Part shown: one piece after another, positions 31,297 to 41,202 of the stretch
Layout: each line of letters starts with the position of its first letter
Numbering within the stretch: the stretch's first letter is position 1
Origin: Acidobacteriota bacterium
GTDB lineage: Bacteria > Acidobacteriota > Vicinamibacteria > Vicinamibacterales > 2-12-FULL-66-21
Assembly: GCA_003222675.1 (NCBI GenBank)
Contig: QHWT01000055.1
Location: forward strand, 111,210-164,276
Length of the DNA stretch: 53,067 nt
Direction: 5' to 3'
The notes under the pieces: model-generated
Told to the model about the DNA's origin: nothing
Database searches by the model: none
The model's input: the letters and a program-made list of their open reading frames with translations, nothing else
Position numbers and translations under genes: made by a program

Positions 31297-31527
31297 CACA
31301 TGCGTGCGCCTCCATTTTTTCGCGTGATCTCCCTTCAACATGCGCGAAGGATTCCTTCATTCGCACCCGTCTAAGCGAATGGAAGGTCTGGAGAGCGAGA
31401 CAGCCACATGACATCGTCTGTACGCAGCTCGACTGAATCAATCGTGTCACACCGATTCCTGCCGCTCGCGACATAAGATCGGGACCATCGGAGCCTGCGG
31501 CTTTCCGTTCAGCCGACAGTGTCCTCA

Positions 31528-32100
31528 ATGAACGATCTCGCACTCGCGCGCCGATTGCTCGCCGGTGATGAAGCAGCGTTCGATGCTTTTTTCGCCGCCT
31601 ACTTTCCTCGCCTGTACCGGTTTGCCCTCGCTCAACTCGACGGGAATGCCGATGCTGCCGAGGACGTGGCGCAGGCTACGTTAATTCGCGGCGTACAGAA
31701 ACTCCGGACCTACAGAGGTGAATCGGCGATATTTACATGGCTCTGCACCCTGTGCCGCCATGAAGCGTCGGGATGGCTGCAACGGCGCGGCCGCCAATCA
31801 GATGTGTTGCTGATCGATGATCGCCCTGAGATTCGGGCCGCGCTCGACAGAGTCGCTGCGACGATCATCGATGATCCCGAAACGACGTTGCGCCGACGCG
31901 AGCTGTCGCGCCTGGTACAGGTGACGCTCGATCATCTGCCGGGGCATTACGGCGATGCGCTCGAATGGCGATACATGCAGAACTTGTCCGTGGAGGAGAT
32001 CGCAAGTCGACTCGGTCTCGGATACAAAGCAACGGAGTCGCTGCTGTCCCGAGCGCGTCAGGCGTTCCGGCTCGGCTTCGCCCAGGTGCCAGGCACCTGA
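31528..32100 (+). CDS. ECF-type RNA polymerase sigma factor
   Basis: A 190-residue sigma factor. Region 2 contains FFAAYFPRLYRFALAQLDGN, DVAQATLIRG and FTWLCTLCRHEASGW; region 4 contains LPGHYGDALEWRYMQNLSVE and the helix-turn-helix EIASRLGLGYKATESLLSRA. There is no region 3. ATG at 31528 is preferred; a GTG at 31519 is in frame. The FecR and TonB-receptor genes lie 1.4 kb downstream on the same strand, so it may be their cognate sigma factor, although two other genes intervene. Confidence 0.88.
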   Translation: MNDLALARRLLAGDEAAFDAFFAAYFPRLYRFALAQLDGNADAAEDVAQATLIRGVQKLRTYRGESAIFTWLCTLCRHEASGWLQRRGRQSDVLLIDDRPEIRAALDRVAATIIDDPETTLRRRELSRLVQVTLDHLPGHYGDALEWRYMQNLSVEEIASRLGLGYKATESLLSRARQAFRLGFAQVPGT

Positions 32101-32131
32101 GCGCCACGTCGGCTGCTGCAACGGCTCGTAC

Positions 32132-32626
32132 TCACCGCGCGGTCGGCTCCATCAGCCTCTCCGCCGACGGAATCTGCCTCTCCAACTCGCGAAGGAGATC
32201 GCGGGCGCGGGCGAGAATAGCAGCGCGATGCCGTCCCTTCCGCGGTTTTAGATCCATTCCCACTGCTCCAATCAGCGTTCCCGCGCTGTCGTGCAGCGGT
32301 TGCGTGATGTCATACACGGGGTCGTCCTTCGTGGGTGCTTCAACGAAGGGTTCGTTCTTACGCATCGCGGTCATCTCGTCCTTATCGCACTTTTCGCCAA
32401 TATCCTCGATGTGCGTCGCGGCGACCGTCCTGCAGCTCCGACCTGTGCCAATCGCAAGCTCGAGCGCCTCGAGATCATCGTTGTGTTGGCTCGTAAACTG
32501 TGTCACCAATTCCTGCGCAAAGATCTTTGGTGCGACTGTCGTGGTTTTCGATTTTGTCTGTGCCGCGAGCGACGCGGCGACCAGGATAATTGACGCCGAC
32601 GTCACGACCAGTAGCCTGCTTGTCAT
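32132..32626 (-). CDS. Secreted PDC/Cache-like sensor-domain protein
   Basis: A 164-residue protein with a signal peptide (LLVVTSASIILVAASLAA). The end YDITQPLHDSAGTLIGAVGM is the conserved last strand pair of the PDC (Cache) ligand-sensing fold; GRSCRTVAATHIEDIGEKCD has two cysteines that may pair. No transmitter domain follows, so it is a free periplasmic ligand-binding module. It lies antisense between the sigma factor and the next plus-strand gene. Confidence 0.65.
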   Translation of the reverse strand: MTSRLLVVTSASIILVAASLAAQTKSKTTTVAPKIFAQELVTQFTSQHNDDLEALELAIGTGRSCRTVAATHIEDIGEKCDKDEMTAMRKNEPFVEAPTKDDPVYDITQPLHDSAGTLIGAVGMDLKPRKGRHRAAILARARDLLRELERQIPSAERLMEPTAR

Positions 32627-32828
32627 CTGTGGACCTCCTGTTCCCGGCTGGACACGCCTCGTAGGTCAGACCGTTCCACCCCGCAACATCCTTTGTCGTC
32701 TTCACAGCACAGACACATTCCCCACGGCGCGAAGGATTGCCGCCGCCGGATCACTCTAACGGACGGAGAGCTGGAAGCCGAGCGCGATGGAAGGCTTCTC
32801 CCGATTTCGCCCAACATCGAGGTGATCC

Positions 32829-33551
32829 ATGCCCCCTAAAGGTGTTCAGTGTCTGTCAGTCGCGATGTCGCTCGTCGCAGTCGCGGTTCCGAGTGCACAG
32901 CAACCAGCGGCGTCGGCGGAGACACGGCCGCAGTTCGTACGGAACGTCTACAACAGATTCTTTCCACTGCAGCCCGGAACAACGTTCTACTACAAAGGCC
33001 AGAAGGATGGCGTGCCCGCCAGCAATATCGTCACCGTCACTGCTGACATCAAACGCATTTTGGGTGTCGACTGCACCGTCGTTCACGACCGGGCATTCGA
33101 GAACCACACACTCATCGAGGACACGTTTGATTGGTACGCCCATGATGCGAAGGGAAACGTGTGGTACTTCGGTGAGGACGCGAAGGAACTGGCGCCGAAC
33201 GGCGCGGTCATCAGCACCGAAGGCTCGTGGCAAGCGGGCATCGATGGTGCCAAACCGGGCATCATCATGGAGGCCCATCCCCGCCCCGGCGATCGATACT
33301 TTCAGGAGTTCGCACCGGACGTTGCTGAAGACCAGGCGCAGGTGCTCAGCCTCGACAAGGAGGCGTGCGTGCAGTACGGCTGTTTCGAGGACGTGCTCCT
33401 CACGAAAGAGTGGAGCCGTCTGACACGGGGCGAGGTCGAGCACAAATACTACGCGCGGGATGTCGGGTTCATTGTGGGCGTCATGGTCAAAGGGGGCAAC
33501 GAACGCACCGAACTGGTTCGGATTACGCACGGCACGCCTCGCCGTGACTGA
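32829..33551 (+). CDS. Secreted protein of unknown function (conserved)
   Basis: A 240-residue protein with a signal peptide (LSVAMSLVAVAVPSAQQ). The body NRFFPLQPGTTFYYKGQKDG, FDWYAHDAKGNVWYFGEDAK and EGSWQAGIDGAKPGIIMEAH belongs to a conserved secreted family I have seen in several phyla without an assigned function. Cys near residues 79, 179 and 184 could form disulfides. The stop lies inside the start region of the fecR-like gene, so the two are likely co-translated. Confidence 0.75.
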   Translation: MPPKGVQCLSVAMSLVAVAVPSAQQPAASAETRPQFVRNVYNRFFPLQPGTTFYYKGQKDGVPASNIVTVTADIKRILGVDCTVVHDRAFENHTLIEDTFDWYAHDAKGNVWYFGEDAKELAPNGAVISTEGSWQAGIDGAKPGIIMEAHPRPGDRYFQEFAPDVAEDQAQVLSLDKEACVQYGCFEDVLLTKEWSRLTRGEVEHKYYARDVGFIVGVMVKGGNERTELVRITHGTPRRD

Positions 33552-34584
33552 CGAGATGCGCAGAGAGAATCCCGATTGGGAGCCAGGTGGCGACGACGAG
33601 GAGACCGCGGCTCGACTCCTGTGTCGTGCGACCGCTCGGCCTGACATTCCAGCAGAGCGGGCGGACCGCGTTAGAGACGCCGTCCGCGATGCCTGGCAGG
33701 CTTCAGTGGATCGCCGTCGCGTGCGTCGACTCGTCGTGGTCGCGGTTGTCGCGACTGCGGCGGCGATTGCGATTGCGATGGCGATCAGACCCTTGGAAAT
33801 TCGTCACCCTGCATCCGGGGCGGCCGCAGACCTCGTTGCGCGAGTCGAGCGAATCGAGGGACACGTCCGGCGATCCACGCCAGACCTCCGCTCCGCGCTG
33901 ACGCCCATCGATTTGCGACAGGACGATCGTGTCGTCTCTGGCGACGTGCTTGAAACTGATGGCAGGTCGCGGACGGCCTTGCGCCTGAAGGACGGAACAT
34001 CCCTGAGACTCGACGGCGGCGCGCGCGCGCGGATGCTCTCCTCGACTATCATCGAGCTGACGAATGGCGCGGTATATATCGATTCCGTCCGGAATGACGG
34101 CGGCATCGAAGTGCGGACACCACTAGGGACGGCGCGCGACGTCGGCACACAGTTCGAAGTCCGAGTGAGTCATACGTTGCTCCGCGTGCGGGTTCGCTCC
34201 GGTTCCGTCGAGCTGCGGCATCGCGATCGTTCCGCGTCGGCCCTAGCAGGGACGGAGCTCGTTCTAGCGGACGGTGAAATCAGCCGCCGGGCGATTACCC
34301 CCTTCGGGCCAGAGTGGGAGTGGACTGCAAGCGTCGCTCCGCGGTTCGACATTGATGGCCGACCACTCGCATCCTTTATCGACCATCTCTGTCGCGAACA
34401 CGGCTGGACGGTGCACTACGAAGACGACGAGCTCGCACGGAGGTCGTGGACGATCATTCTCCATGGATCCGTCAGAGGACTGCCGCCGACTGAGGCCCTC
34501 GAGGTGGCGCTTGCGACTAGTGGCCTCGAGCATCGCTTTGATGGTGGGGACCTCAGCATTTACAGGTCACCCAATGCTCGATAG
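33544..34584 (+). CDS. FecR-like transmembrane regulator with C-terminal STN-like domain
   Basis: About 346 residues from the GTG at 33544 (or 342 from the ATG at 33556). A cytoplasmic N-terminal segment (EETAARLLCRATARPDIPAE) is followed by one membrane helix (RLVVVAVVATAAAIAIAMAI). The FecR core is periplasmic: VVSGDVLETDGRSRTALRLK, LTNGAVYIDS and VRTPLGTARDVGTQFEVRV. The last 75 residues (PLASFIDHLCREHGWTVHYE, LPPTEALEVALATSGLEHRF) form an STN-like fold, as at the end of FecR proteins. Such proteins pass a signal from the outer-membrane receptor to an ECF sigma factor. It overlaps the receptor gene by 11 bp. Confidence 0.8.
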   Translation: MTDEMRRENPDWEPGGDDEETAARLLCRATARPDIPAERADRVRDAVRDAWQASVDRRRVRRLVVVAVVATAAAIAIAMAIRPLEIRHPASGAAADLVARVERIEGHVRRSTPDLRSALTPIDLRQDDRVVSGDVLETDGRSRTALRLKDGTSLRLDGGARARMLSSTIIELTNGAVYIDSVRNDGGIEVRTPLGTARDVGTQFEVRVSHTLLRVRVRSGSVELRHRDRSASALAGTELVLADGEISRRAITPFGPEWEWTASVAPRFDIDGRPLASFIDHLCREHGWTVHYEDDELARRSWTIILHGSVRGLPPTEALEVALATSGLEHRFDGGDLSIYRSPNAR

Positions 34585-36907
34585 GGTTGGCTGGATCATG
34601 GTCGCCGCATTGTTTTTCGTCTCGCTCTGCGGTGCGACGGCACTCGCGCAGGGCAGGTACGCCGGACGACGCCTCGAGGAGGCGCTTCGACTGCTGCAGG
34701 CCGGCGGGCTCCGCATCGTTTATAGCTCGGAGATAGTCCGGCCGGACATGCGTGTCGTGACCGAGCCACGCGCCCACGGGATGCGAGCCGTCCTCGACGA
34801 ATTGCTGAAGCCGTATCACCTCAAAGCTGAAGACGGCCCCGGAGGAACAATCAAGATCGTCCGCGCGAAACCCACTGAGCCTGCGCCAGCATCGGTCCGC
34901 CCGCCAGACTCGCGATCGAAGGCGAAGAACGCACGGCACACCGATGACGCTGCAGGCCTGACAACATACATAGAACATGTTGCCGTGACCGCCCCGCTGC
35001 CCCGTCCGCATGAACCTGCGGTGGGTTCCGAGATGAGCGTGGCGCGGGCCGATTTGCCAGTGCTCTCGAGCGCCGGCGGTGCAGACGATCCCATGCGTGC
35101 TGTTCAGGCGATGCCCTTTGCGGCGGCCAGCGATGATTTCGGCACGGAGCTGTCGGTACGAGGCAGCCCATATCAGCAGGCAGCTGTGGTCATCGACGGC
35201 GTGGCAACGCCCTGGTTGCGACACGCCATGTACGGGACCAGTGAACTCGCGTCGCTTGGCATGGTCAACAGCCTTGTCGTCGAGAACGCCACGCTTCGAG
35301 CAGGAGTCTACCCACACCGGTACGACAATCGACTGGGACCGCAAATCGATCTGACGCTTCGCGAGGGATCGCGGACCTCGCGGCACTGGCGTGCAGTGCT
35401 TGGCGTTACCGATGCGACCGTTGCGGGCGAAGGACCGCTTGGATCCGACCGGCGCGGTTCGTGGCTGATAGGGCTACGTCAGAGTTATCGCGAATGGCCG
35501 AACACATGGACGGCGGACTTCAGCGGCAAGGCATTCGGCTTTTCGGACGGTGCGGCGAAGCTTGTACACGATGTCACGTCAAGACACCAGGTCAGCTTCA
35601 CGGCGCTTGCGGGTCGCTCCGTCATCGACGAGCGCGGCAACGGTGGTCCGGACGACCTGGCCGTCGCGGCAAACCACGCGGCCATGTTGAATTTCAGATG
35701 GCGCTCGACGTTCGCGTCGAACACCGTTCTGAACCAGCAGTTGTCGCTCGTTACTCACAACTTCAACGAGACCGACCAGAGGAACCGCGAGATCACACGC
35801 AGCGCGGATAAGCATCTGTCGTACCGTGCGAGTGTCACACGCAAAATGCGGTCAGGCGTACTCGATGGCGGCATCCAGACTGAGCGCGTCGACAGTCTAC
35901 GGTTCCTGACGCCTGATATTGCATCCGTCCACCCTCACGTGCTGCTAGGTTTGCAGCCCGGCGAAGAGCTCTCAGGATCGTCGTGGCTCCGCTCAGGATT
36001 CGCGCACTTCACATGGATGCCCGCGGCACACCTGACATTGGCTCCTGGGGCTCGTTTCACCGATTCGACGTTACTCGACCGTCGCGCCGTCAGTCGTTGG
36101 ATTCTCTCGGAATGGTCCCTCGGGCGCTGGACTCTCCATGCATCTGCAGGCGTTTCCCACCAGTTTCCTGAGATCGATCAAACGCTGGTCGGTGGTCTCC
36201 CCAACAATCTGAAACCCCAGCGGGCCGTCGAATTCGATACGGGAGTCGAGCGCCGCGTGACGGAATCGACGCGTTGGCAGGCGACGCTGTTTCGCCGGGA
36301 CGAACATGACGGGCTCCGCGAGCCAGACATGGCGCCCAGATTCATTCGGGGAATTCTGACCGACCCATTGACGGCGAATCGATATCAAAACGCTCTTTCG
36401 GCTTCATCCCACGGTGTTGAGTTGCTCGTCCAGCACTCGTCATCGATGGCTCTGTCTGGATGGATCGCGTATGCGTACGGCAGCAGTCGTTATCACGACG
36501 TGGAGCGCGGCGAGAGGTACTGGGGGGACTTCGATCAGCGCCATGGATTCAACGCAGCCGCAATCTATCGCGTCTCTGTGCGGACGATGTTGTCGGTGAA
36601 GTTTCGCGGCGGTACCAACTTTCCGGTTGCCGGATACCTGACTGCGCGTGAGGAGGCATTGTTCGCTGGTGACAACCGTAATCAGGTGCGACTGCCCGCG
36701 TATGCCCGGCTCGACGTCCGGGCAAGTCGGCGCTTTGATTATTCGACACATCGACTGACGGTCTTCGTCGACGTCCTGAACGTGCTCAATCGACGCAACG
36801 TCGGTTCGGGGAATGGTTTCATCGACCCGGCCACACGCCAGGCGACGGGATTCACGCGAACACTGCTTCCTCGTCTCCCATCAGCAGGGGTCATCATTGA
36901 GTTCTGA
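34574..36907 (+). CDS. TonB-dependent receptor with N-terminal STN signalling domain
   Basis: A 777-residue outer-membrane protein. The signal peptide is IMVAALFFVSLCGATALAQG. Residues about 30-100 are an STN domain (RLEEALRLLQAGGLRIVYSS, GMRAVLDELLKPYHLKAEDG). A plug follows (LSVRGSPYQQAAVVIDGVAT, RAGVYPHRYDNRLGPQIDL) and then a beta-barrel ending in LPRLPSAGVIIEF with a terminal Phe. The STN domain would contact the FecR-like protein encoded just upstream. The substrate cannot be told. The barrel is at the small end for the family. Confidence 0.82.
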   Translation: MLDRVGWIMVAALFFVSLCGATALAQGRYAGRRLEEALRLLQAGGLRIVYSSEIVRPDMRVVTEPRAHGMRAVLDELLKPYHLKAEDGPGGTIKIVRAKPTEPAPASVRPPDSRSKAKNARHTDDAAGLTTYIEHVAVTAPLPRPHEPAVGSEMSVARADLPVLSSAGGADDPMRAVQAMPFAAASDDFGTELSVRGSPYQQAAVVIDGVATPWLRHAMYGTSELASLGMVNSLVVENATLRAGVYPHRYDNRLGPQIDLTLREGSRTSRHWRAVLGVTDATVAGEGPLGSDRRGSWLIGLRQSYREWPNTWTADFSGKAFGFSDGAAKLVHDVTSRHQVSFTALAGRSVIDERGNGGPDDLAVAANHAAMLNFRWRSTFASNTVLNQQLSLVTHNFNETDQRNREITRSADKHLSYRASVTRKMRSGVLDGGIQTERVDSLRFLTPDIASVHPHVLLGLQPGEELSGSSWLRSGFAHFTWMPAAHLTLAPGARFTDSTLLDRRAVSRWILSEWSLGRWTLHASAGVSHQFPEIDQTLVGGLPNNLKPQRAVEFDTGVERRVTESTRWQATLFRRDEHDGLREPDMAPRFIRGILTDPLTANRYQNALSASSHGVELLVQHSSSMALSGWIAYAYGSSRYHDVERGERYWGDFDQRHGFNAAAIYRVSVRTMLSVKFRGGTNFPVAGYLTAREEALFAGDNRNQVRLPAYARLDVRASRRFDYSTHRLTVFVDVLNVLNRRNVGSGNGFIDPATRQATGFTRTLLPRLPSAGVIIEF

Positions 36908-38255
36908 CTATCGCAGGAAACGCGATCGTCGTCTGCTGAGCAGCAGCGCCTTTCTGCTGGCGCTCGCGATCAGCACTCCGGCGCCCGCACAGTCCGCCGC
37001 GCCTTCCATCCGGCTCGTCGTCGACGCTGGTCGGCCGCTGCGGCTTGCACTCGATCGGAACATCCGAGTGAAGCGGGTCGGTCAGGCGGTGACCGCAATC
37101 CTGCTCGAACCGGTCTACGCGTACGATCGACTCGTCGTCCCGGCCGGAACCAAGGCGCTTGGCCACATCTACACTATCGAGAGTGGCTCGAAGAAAGGTC
37201 GCGTTCGATTGCTGTTGGCCAGAGACCTCACACCGCGGCACCGCGTGCTTCTTCAGTTTGACACGCTGATGTTGCGCGACGGCCGAGCGATTTCGATCAA
37301 GACGAACGTGACACCTGGACGCGATCCCGTCGTCTGGCGGGTCGCGGAGCCATCGCGCCGGGACAACGTCGCATTACGGGCGCGGGAGGATCTCGCGCGT
37401 GAGATCAAGCAGGCGGTCGCAGTCGCAACGGCGCCCGGAAAGCTGGAACGCTTGAAAGACGCGGCGATTGCATCCCTGCCATATCACCCCGAGTTCCTCC
37501 GGAAGGGCGCAGTTTTTACCGCGACCTTACGGGCGCCTCTTGACTTCGGATCGGCGACACCAACCGACCGTGCATCGCTCGGAACGGCACCAGCCCCGGA
37601 CAGCATTTTGAACGCCCGCTTGACGACGTCACTGAGTTCCGAACGTTCCCAGCGAGGAACACGGATAGAAGCGATTCTCACTCAGCCGGTGTTTTCAGCG
37701 GACAGTCGTTTGATTTTTGCAGAGGGGACCCGACTGATCGGCCAAGTCACGTTTGCAAGAAGCGCGAGGCGATTTCACCGCAACGGGCAATTGCGTTTTC
37801 TGTTCGAGCGCGTCGAGCTGCCGGCGCACGCGTCGGAGAAGCTTCTCGCATCGCTGTATTCCGTCGAGTCCGACAGCGGGAACCGGCTCGTTGTTGATGA
37901 CGAAGGCGGGACGCGCATGACGAGCTCCAGAGCGCGCTTCGCCGCTCCTGCGCTCGGCACGCTGGCGCTCGTCGCCTCACTGCACGGGAGACTCGACTAC
38001 GACACCGACGGCGCAGGCCCCGAAACTGAGTACGGAGGCGTCGGCAGCAGCAGTCTCGGTGGGTGGTTGGGCCTTGCCGGCCTCGGCGTGGGGCTCGGTC
38101 AGATTTCCAGACCGGTCTCGCTCATGCTGACGGTGGCGGGACTCGCGCGCACCACGTACACGAGCATCTTCGGGCGGGGCCGGAACGTCACGTTTCCGCC
38201 ACAGACCTCCATCCAGCTCCAACTCGCACCGCGGGGAAACGTGAAGTCGCAATGA
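36897..38255 (+). CDS. Secreted protein of unknown function in the receptor operon
   Basis: The frame is 452 residues from a TTG at 36897 that overlaps the receptor stop by 11 bp, the same overlap as between the FecR-like and receptor genes; this is why I chose it over the ATG inside the receptor gene. A signal peptide (RLLSSSAFLLALAISTPAPA) precedes a beta-rich body with two copies of a module around VVPAGTKALGHIYTIESGSK and IFAEGTRLIGQVTFARSARR. This is a TrbI/VirB10-like beta pattern but without other hallmarks. A Gly-rich hydrophobic segment (SSLGGWLGLAGLGVGLGQI) lies near the end. Function unknown. Confidence 0.6.
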   Translation: MSSDYRRKRDRRLLSSSAFLLALAISTPAPAQSAAPSIRLVVDAGRPLRLALDRNIRVKRVGQAVTAILLEPVYAYDRLVVPAGTKALGHIYTIESGSKKGRVRLLLARDLTPRHRVLLQFDTLMLRDGRAISIKTNVTPGRDPVVWRVAEPSRRDNVALRAREDLAREIKQAVAVATAPGKLERLKDAAIASLPYHPEFLRKGAVFTATLRAPLDFGSATPTDRASLGTAPAPDSILNARLTTSLSSERSQRGTRIEAILTQPVFSADSRLIFAEGTRLIGQVTFARSARRFHRNGQLRFLFERVELPAHASEKLLASLYSVESDSGNRLVVDDEGGTRMTSSRARFAAPALGTLALVASLHGRLDYDTDGAGPETEYGGVGSSSLGGWLGLAGLGVGLGQISRPVSLMLTVAGLARTTYTSIFGRGRNVTFPPQTSIQLQLAPRGNVKSQ

Positions 38256-39178
38256 TTCCCAAAGGTTCGCGAAGCGTCCTGCTTTCCGCGCTGGTGCTGA
38301 TGGGACTCACGACTTCACTCGCACTGGGCCAGCCGGCAGCGGTGTTCCACGCCGAAACTCGACTCGTCGTCGTCCAACTGTCCGTTCACAACAGCCGCGG
38401 AGAGGCCGTGACGAACCTTGACCGGCGCGCGTTCACTGTGTACGAGAACGGCAAACAGCAGCCGGTCCCCCTCTTTCTGGGCGATGACGCTCCCGTATCG
38501 CTCGGCATCGTGATCGACAACAGCGGCAGCATGCGCGGCAGACGCGCGGCGGTGGAAGCCGCAGCATTGAGCTTCGCCCGCGCCGCGAATTCGCTGGACG
38601 AGTTGTTCGTCGTCAATTTCGCGGACACCCCACATCTCGATGTCGAGATGACCACCGACCTTCACGCAGTGGAAGCGGGCATCTCACGGGCAGATTCGAT
38701 TGGAGGCACGGCCCTCCGGGATGCAGTGGATCTCGCGGAACGGTACCTCTGCGCTCGCGCGAAGCGGGAGCGGCGGGTACTTCTGGTGATTACCGACGGT
38801 GATGACAACGCGAGCACGATATCGCTGCGTAAGACTCAACAACAGGCCGTCCAGAACAATATTGCCATCTACAGCATTGGGCTGCCGCATGCGGATCGGT
38901 CGAACGCCGCCCGTGCGGGCCGCGAGGTCGATGAGTTGGCTGAACGCACCGGAGGCCTTGCCGTCCACGTCTCCGACCTAAGCAGCGTCGGCTGGACAGC
39001 GATCGATCTGGCGCATCAAATCCGTCAACAGTATACGCTCGGCTATACGCCGATGAATCCGCGGCTTGATGGCTCATACCGCCGAATTCGAGTGGTCGTC
39101 AAATCTGCGGGGCGATTGACGGTTCACACACGTGCAGGGTACTTCGCAACGGCGCTTTCTCCGAAAAACGACAGCTGA
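38252..39178 (+). CDS. Secreted VWFA-domain protein (acidobacterial VWFA-related type)
   Basis: A 308-residue protein with signal peptide (VLLSALVLMGLTTSLALG). After an N-terminal strand region (RLVVVQLSVHNSRGEAVTNL, FTVYENGKQQPV) comes the von Willebrand A domain with a MIDAS motif, IVIDNSGSM, then VLLVITDGDDN and QQYTLGYTPMNPRLDGSYRR. This layout is that of the VWFA-related domain family abundant in Acidobacteria. ATG overlaps the previous stop (ATGA). It may bind extracellular or outer-membrane partners through a metal ion. Confidence 0.85.
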   Translation: MIPKGSRSVLLSALVLMGLTTSLALGQPAAVFHAETRLVVVQLSVHNSRGEAVTNLDRRAFTVYENGKQQPVPLFLGDDAPVSLGIVIDNSGSMRGRRAAVEAAALSFARAANSLDELFVVNFADTPHLDVEMTTDLHAVEAGISRADSIGGTALRDAVDLAERYLCARAKRERRVLLVITDGDDNASTISLRKTQQQAVQNNIAIYSIGLPHADRSNAARAGREVDELAERTGGLAVHVSDLSSVGWTAIDLAHQIRQQYTLGYTPMNPRLDGSYRRIRVVVKSAGRLTVHTRAGYFATALSPKNDS

Positions 39179-39366
39179 GGCCGTGGCAGGCAGTAAAGGT
39201 GAGCCGCGCGTCAGCAGGCGCGCGCTACGTACGTGTCACCTTGTAACTCGACGCGGCCGGAGAGCTGCACAAGAAGAATGATCACTCGATTTTCCATGTC
39301 GTCTATCGGCACAGCGCGATCGAATTGCCGGAATAGTTCGTAAGGATTCGCAGCGGCCGTGTGTCG
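39179..39366. other. Convergent intergenic region
   Basis: 188 bp between the VWFA gene and the convergent YncE-like gene. It contains the inverted pair CGCGCG/CGCGCG around 39208-39228 but no T-run; otherwise nothing recognised. Confidence 0.35.
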
Positions 39367-40428
39367 CTACTGCTTAATCACGATAAACCATGCCGCGATG
39401 ATCGGCCCTTGGGGGCCGCGGCCACGGCCGCCCCGTCCTGGCGCCGGTGTCGGCGCGTCAGGCGCTGGCGGCGGAGCAGGGCCGCGCTCGGGCTGGAAAA
39501 GGTATGCGTTGTGGGTCACCGGATCAACGGCTATGGTCTTCGCGCCCGCAAACGTCGGGACCGTCGCGACTACGGTATACGTGTCTGGCGAGTCTTGGTG
39601 GACGACAGTGACGTTGCCTTCGCCGCCATTCGGAATGTAGATCAGTTTCCTCGACGGGTCCCACCCTAAAGCGTCGACGCGCGTACCGTTCTTGATGGAC
39701 GCCACGACTTTGCCCGTGCTCGCGTCCACGACGACTGAAGTATTGCTGCAACCTGAAAAAATGCGGTTCGTGCCTTTGTCATACGCGATACCGGTCGGCC
39801 CTTCGCACGGCGAGAGCGGCCACGATGCCGTCACCTTCCAGGATTTGGCGTCGATCACCTGAATCGTGTTCTTGCCTTCGTTGTTGACGAAGATGTGTCC
39901 CTGCCCATCAGCAGCGGCGCCTTCTGGAGACGTGTCCTCGAGCTCGACGGTCGCCGCGATGTCGCCGGTCTTCGGATCGATCGCGGTGAGGGTTCCGATC
40001 GGGCGGCTGTGGTTCGTGAGGATGATCTTGTCGTCGGCTTCATCGTACATAACACCGTCAAGGCCGGGCCCAACCTTAATCTGCTTGACGACATCCAGCG
40101 TCTTCAGGTCGAACATGGTGACGGTCTGGTCGCCGCCATTTGTCGTAAACCCGTGACCGGCCTTCGTGGCGATGCCGGCACCGTGCACGCCCGGTGTATT
40201 CGGAATATCCCCGAGCACCTTGCCGCTGGCACCTTCGACCACCATCATGTGAGTGGCCCGTGACACAAACACCCGGCCCGTGGCGGCTTCCACTGTGATG
40301 TAGTCGGTGCCGCCTTCGCCTTTGATATCGACCTTCTCAACTTTGAACGTCTGCGGGTATCCGGCGGTGGGCGTCATGAGGCTCACCGCGGACAAAAAGA
40401 TCAAGGCAGTGATTACGCGTCTGGCCAT
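39367..40428 (-). CDS. Secreted YncE-like beta-propeller protein
   Basis: A 353-residue protein; the ATG at 40428 follows TTGAGGTCATCC. Signal peptide: VITALIFLSAVSLMTPTAG. Repeats such as DQTVTMFDLKTLDVVKQIKV, IGTLTAIDPKTGDIAATVEL and NTIQVIDAKSWKVTASWPL are blades of a YncE/NHL-type seven-bladed propeller. The C-terminus has a Pro/Gly-rich stretch (PPPAPDAPTPAPGRGGRGRG). There is no catalytic signature; such proteins are often binding or scaffold proteins. Confidence 0.85.
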   Translation of the reverse strand: MARRVITALIFLSAVSLMTPTAGYPQTFKVEKVDIKGEGGTDYITVEAATGRVFVSRATHMMVVEGASGKVLGDIPNTPGVHGAGIATKAGHGFTTNGGDQTVTMFDLKTLDVVKQIKVGPGLDGVMYDEADDKIILTNHSRPIGTLTAIDPKTGDIAATVELEDTSPEGAAADGQGHIFVNNEGKNTIQVIDAKSWKVTASWPLSPCEGPTGIAYDKGTNRIFSGCSNTSVVVDASTGKVVASIKNGTRVDALGWDPSRKLIYIPNGGEGNVTVVHQDSPDTYTVVATVPTFAGAKTIAVDPVTHNAYLFQPERGPAPPPAPDAPTPAPGRGGRGRGPQGPIIAAWFIVIKQ

Positions 40429-40623
40429 GGATGACCTCAATCGTGGAGTACGAACTCAAATTCAGCGTGCAACGTACGGTATGTCAGCAGCTGTCGATAA
40501 TAGCCGTCACGACATGTCGGCCAGATTAACACGCGACAGTTGTGGCTGCTCTGGAGACGCCGAGGGATCGATCTGCCGGTTCAGACTCGCGCCTCACGTG
40601 CGGAGCGCACTCCGCAGCCGATT

Positions 40624-41202
40624 CTAATCCGAGGAGCACGCCGGTGGGACTAGTCGGCGGCCCGCGGAGTCGGCGCGCGTGACCCACATCAACAACTCGA
40701 GCCTTACGGTTTCGTAGTAGACAGTGATTGCTTCAGGTGACGTCAAGCCTCGATGACTGAGCTCGCGTCTATAGTAGCGCCGGAGCTGCGTAACCAACCG
40801 GTATGCCTGTGGATTGGCGTGGCGTGTCCAGGCCAGGTCGTCAATCGGATCGCTTTCGAGCAGCGCCTCGAGCGCATCCCGACTGCCCTGGGCCATGTTG
40901 TCGAGCAGGGGAACAGCAGTGCAGTCGTCGCCTTCGTGGACGGATGTGCAGACGCGTAGCGGCGGATGAATCCGATGAAGTCGACTTGGTCGGCGGCGAT
41001 CCCCAACTGCACCCACAGCCGCGGATCTCGGATCGTTGTGACTGCGTAGGGCTGCAGTGAGTTCTGATCGCAGTATCTCTGCAACAGAATCGGGAGTCGC
41101 CGTCAACGCGGTCTGAACTGATCGAACGAAGTGCCGGTCGTGTTCGGTGCGCCATCGGTGGGCCGCGTTCAAGCCGATTATGAGACTTGCCGAGACACAC
41201 AA
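40624..41202 (-). pseudogene. Frameshifted hypothetical membrane-anchored protein
   Basis: Protein-like sequence alternates between two frames. MCVSASLIIGLNAAHRW and HFVRSVQTALTATPDSVAEI come first. YCDQNSLQPYAVTTIRDPRL and QVDFIGFIRRYASAH then lie in another frame (about 40950-41080). DNMAQGSRDALEALLESDPI, AYRLVTQLRRYYRREL and ITVYYETVRLELLMWV return to the first. Two frameshifts therefore break one gene, unless sequencing errors are responsible. The family is not recognised. Confidence 0.5.
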
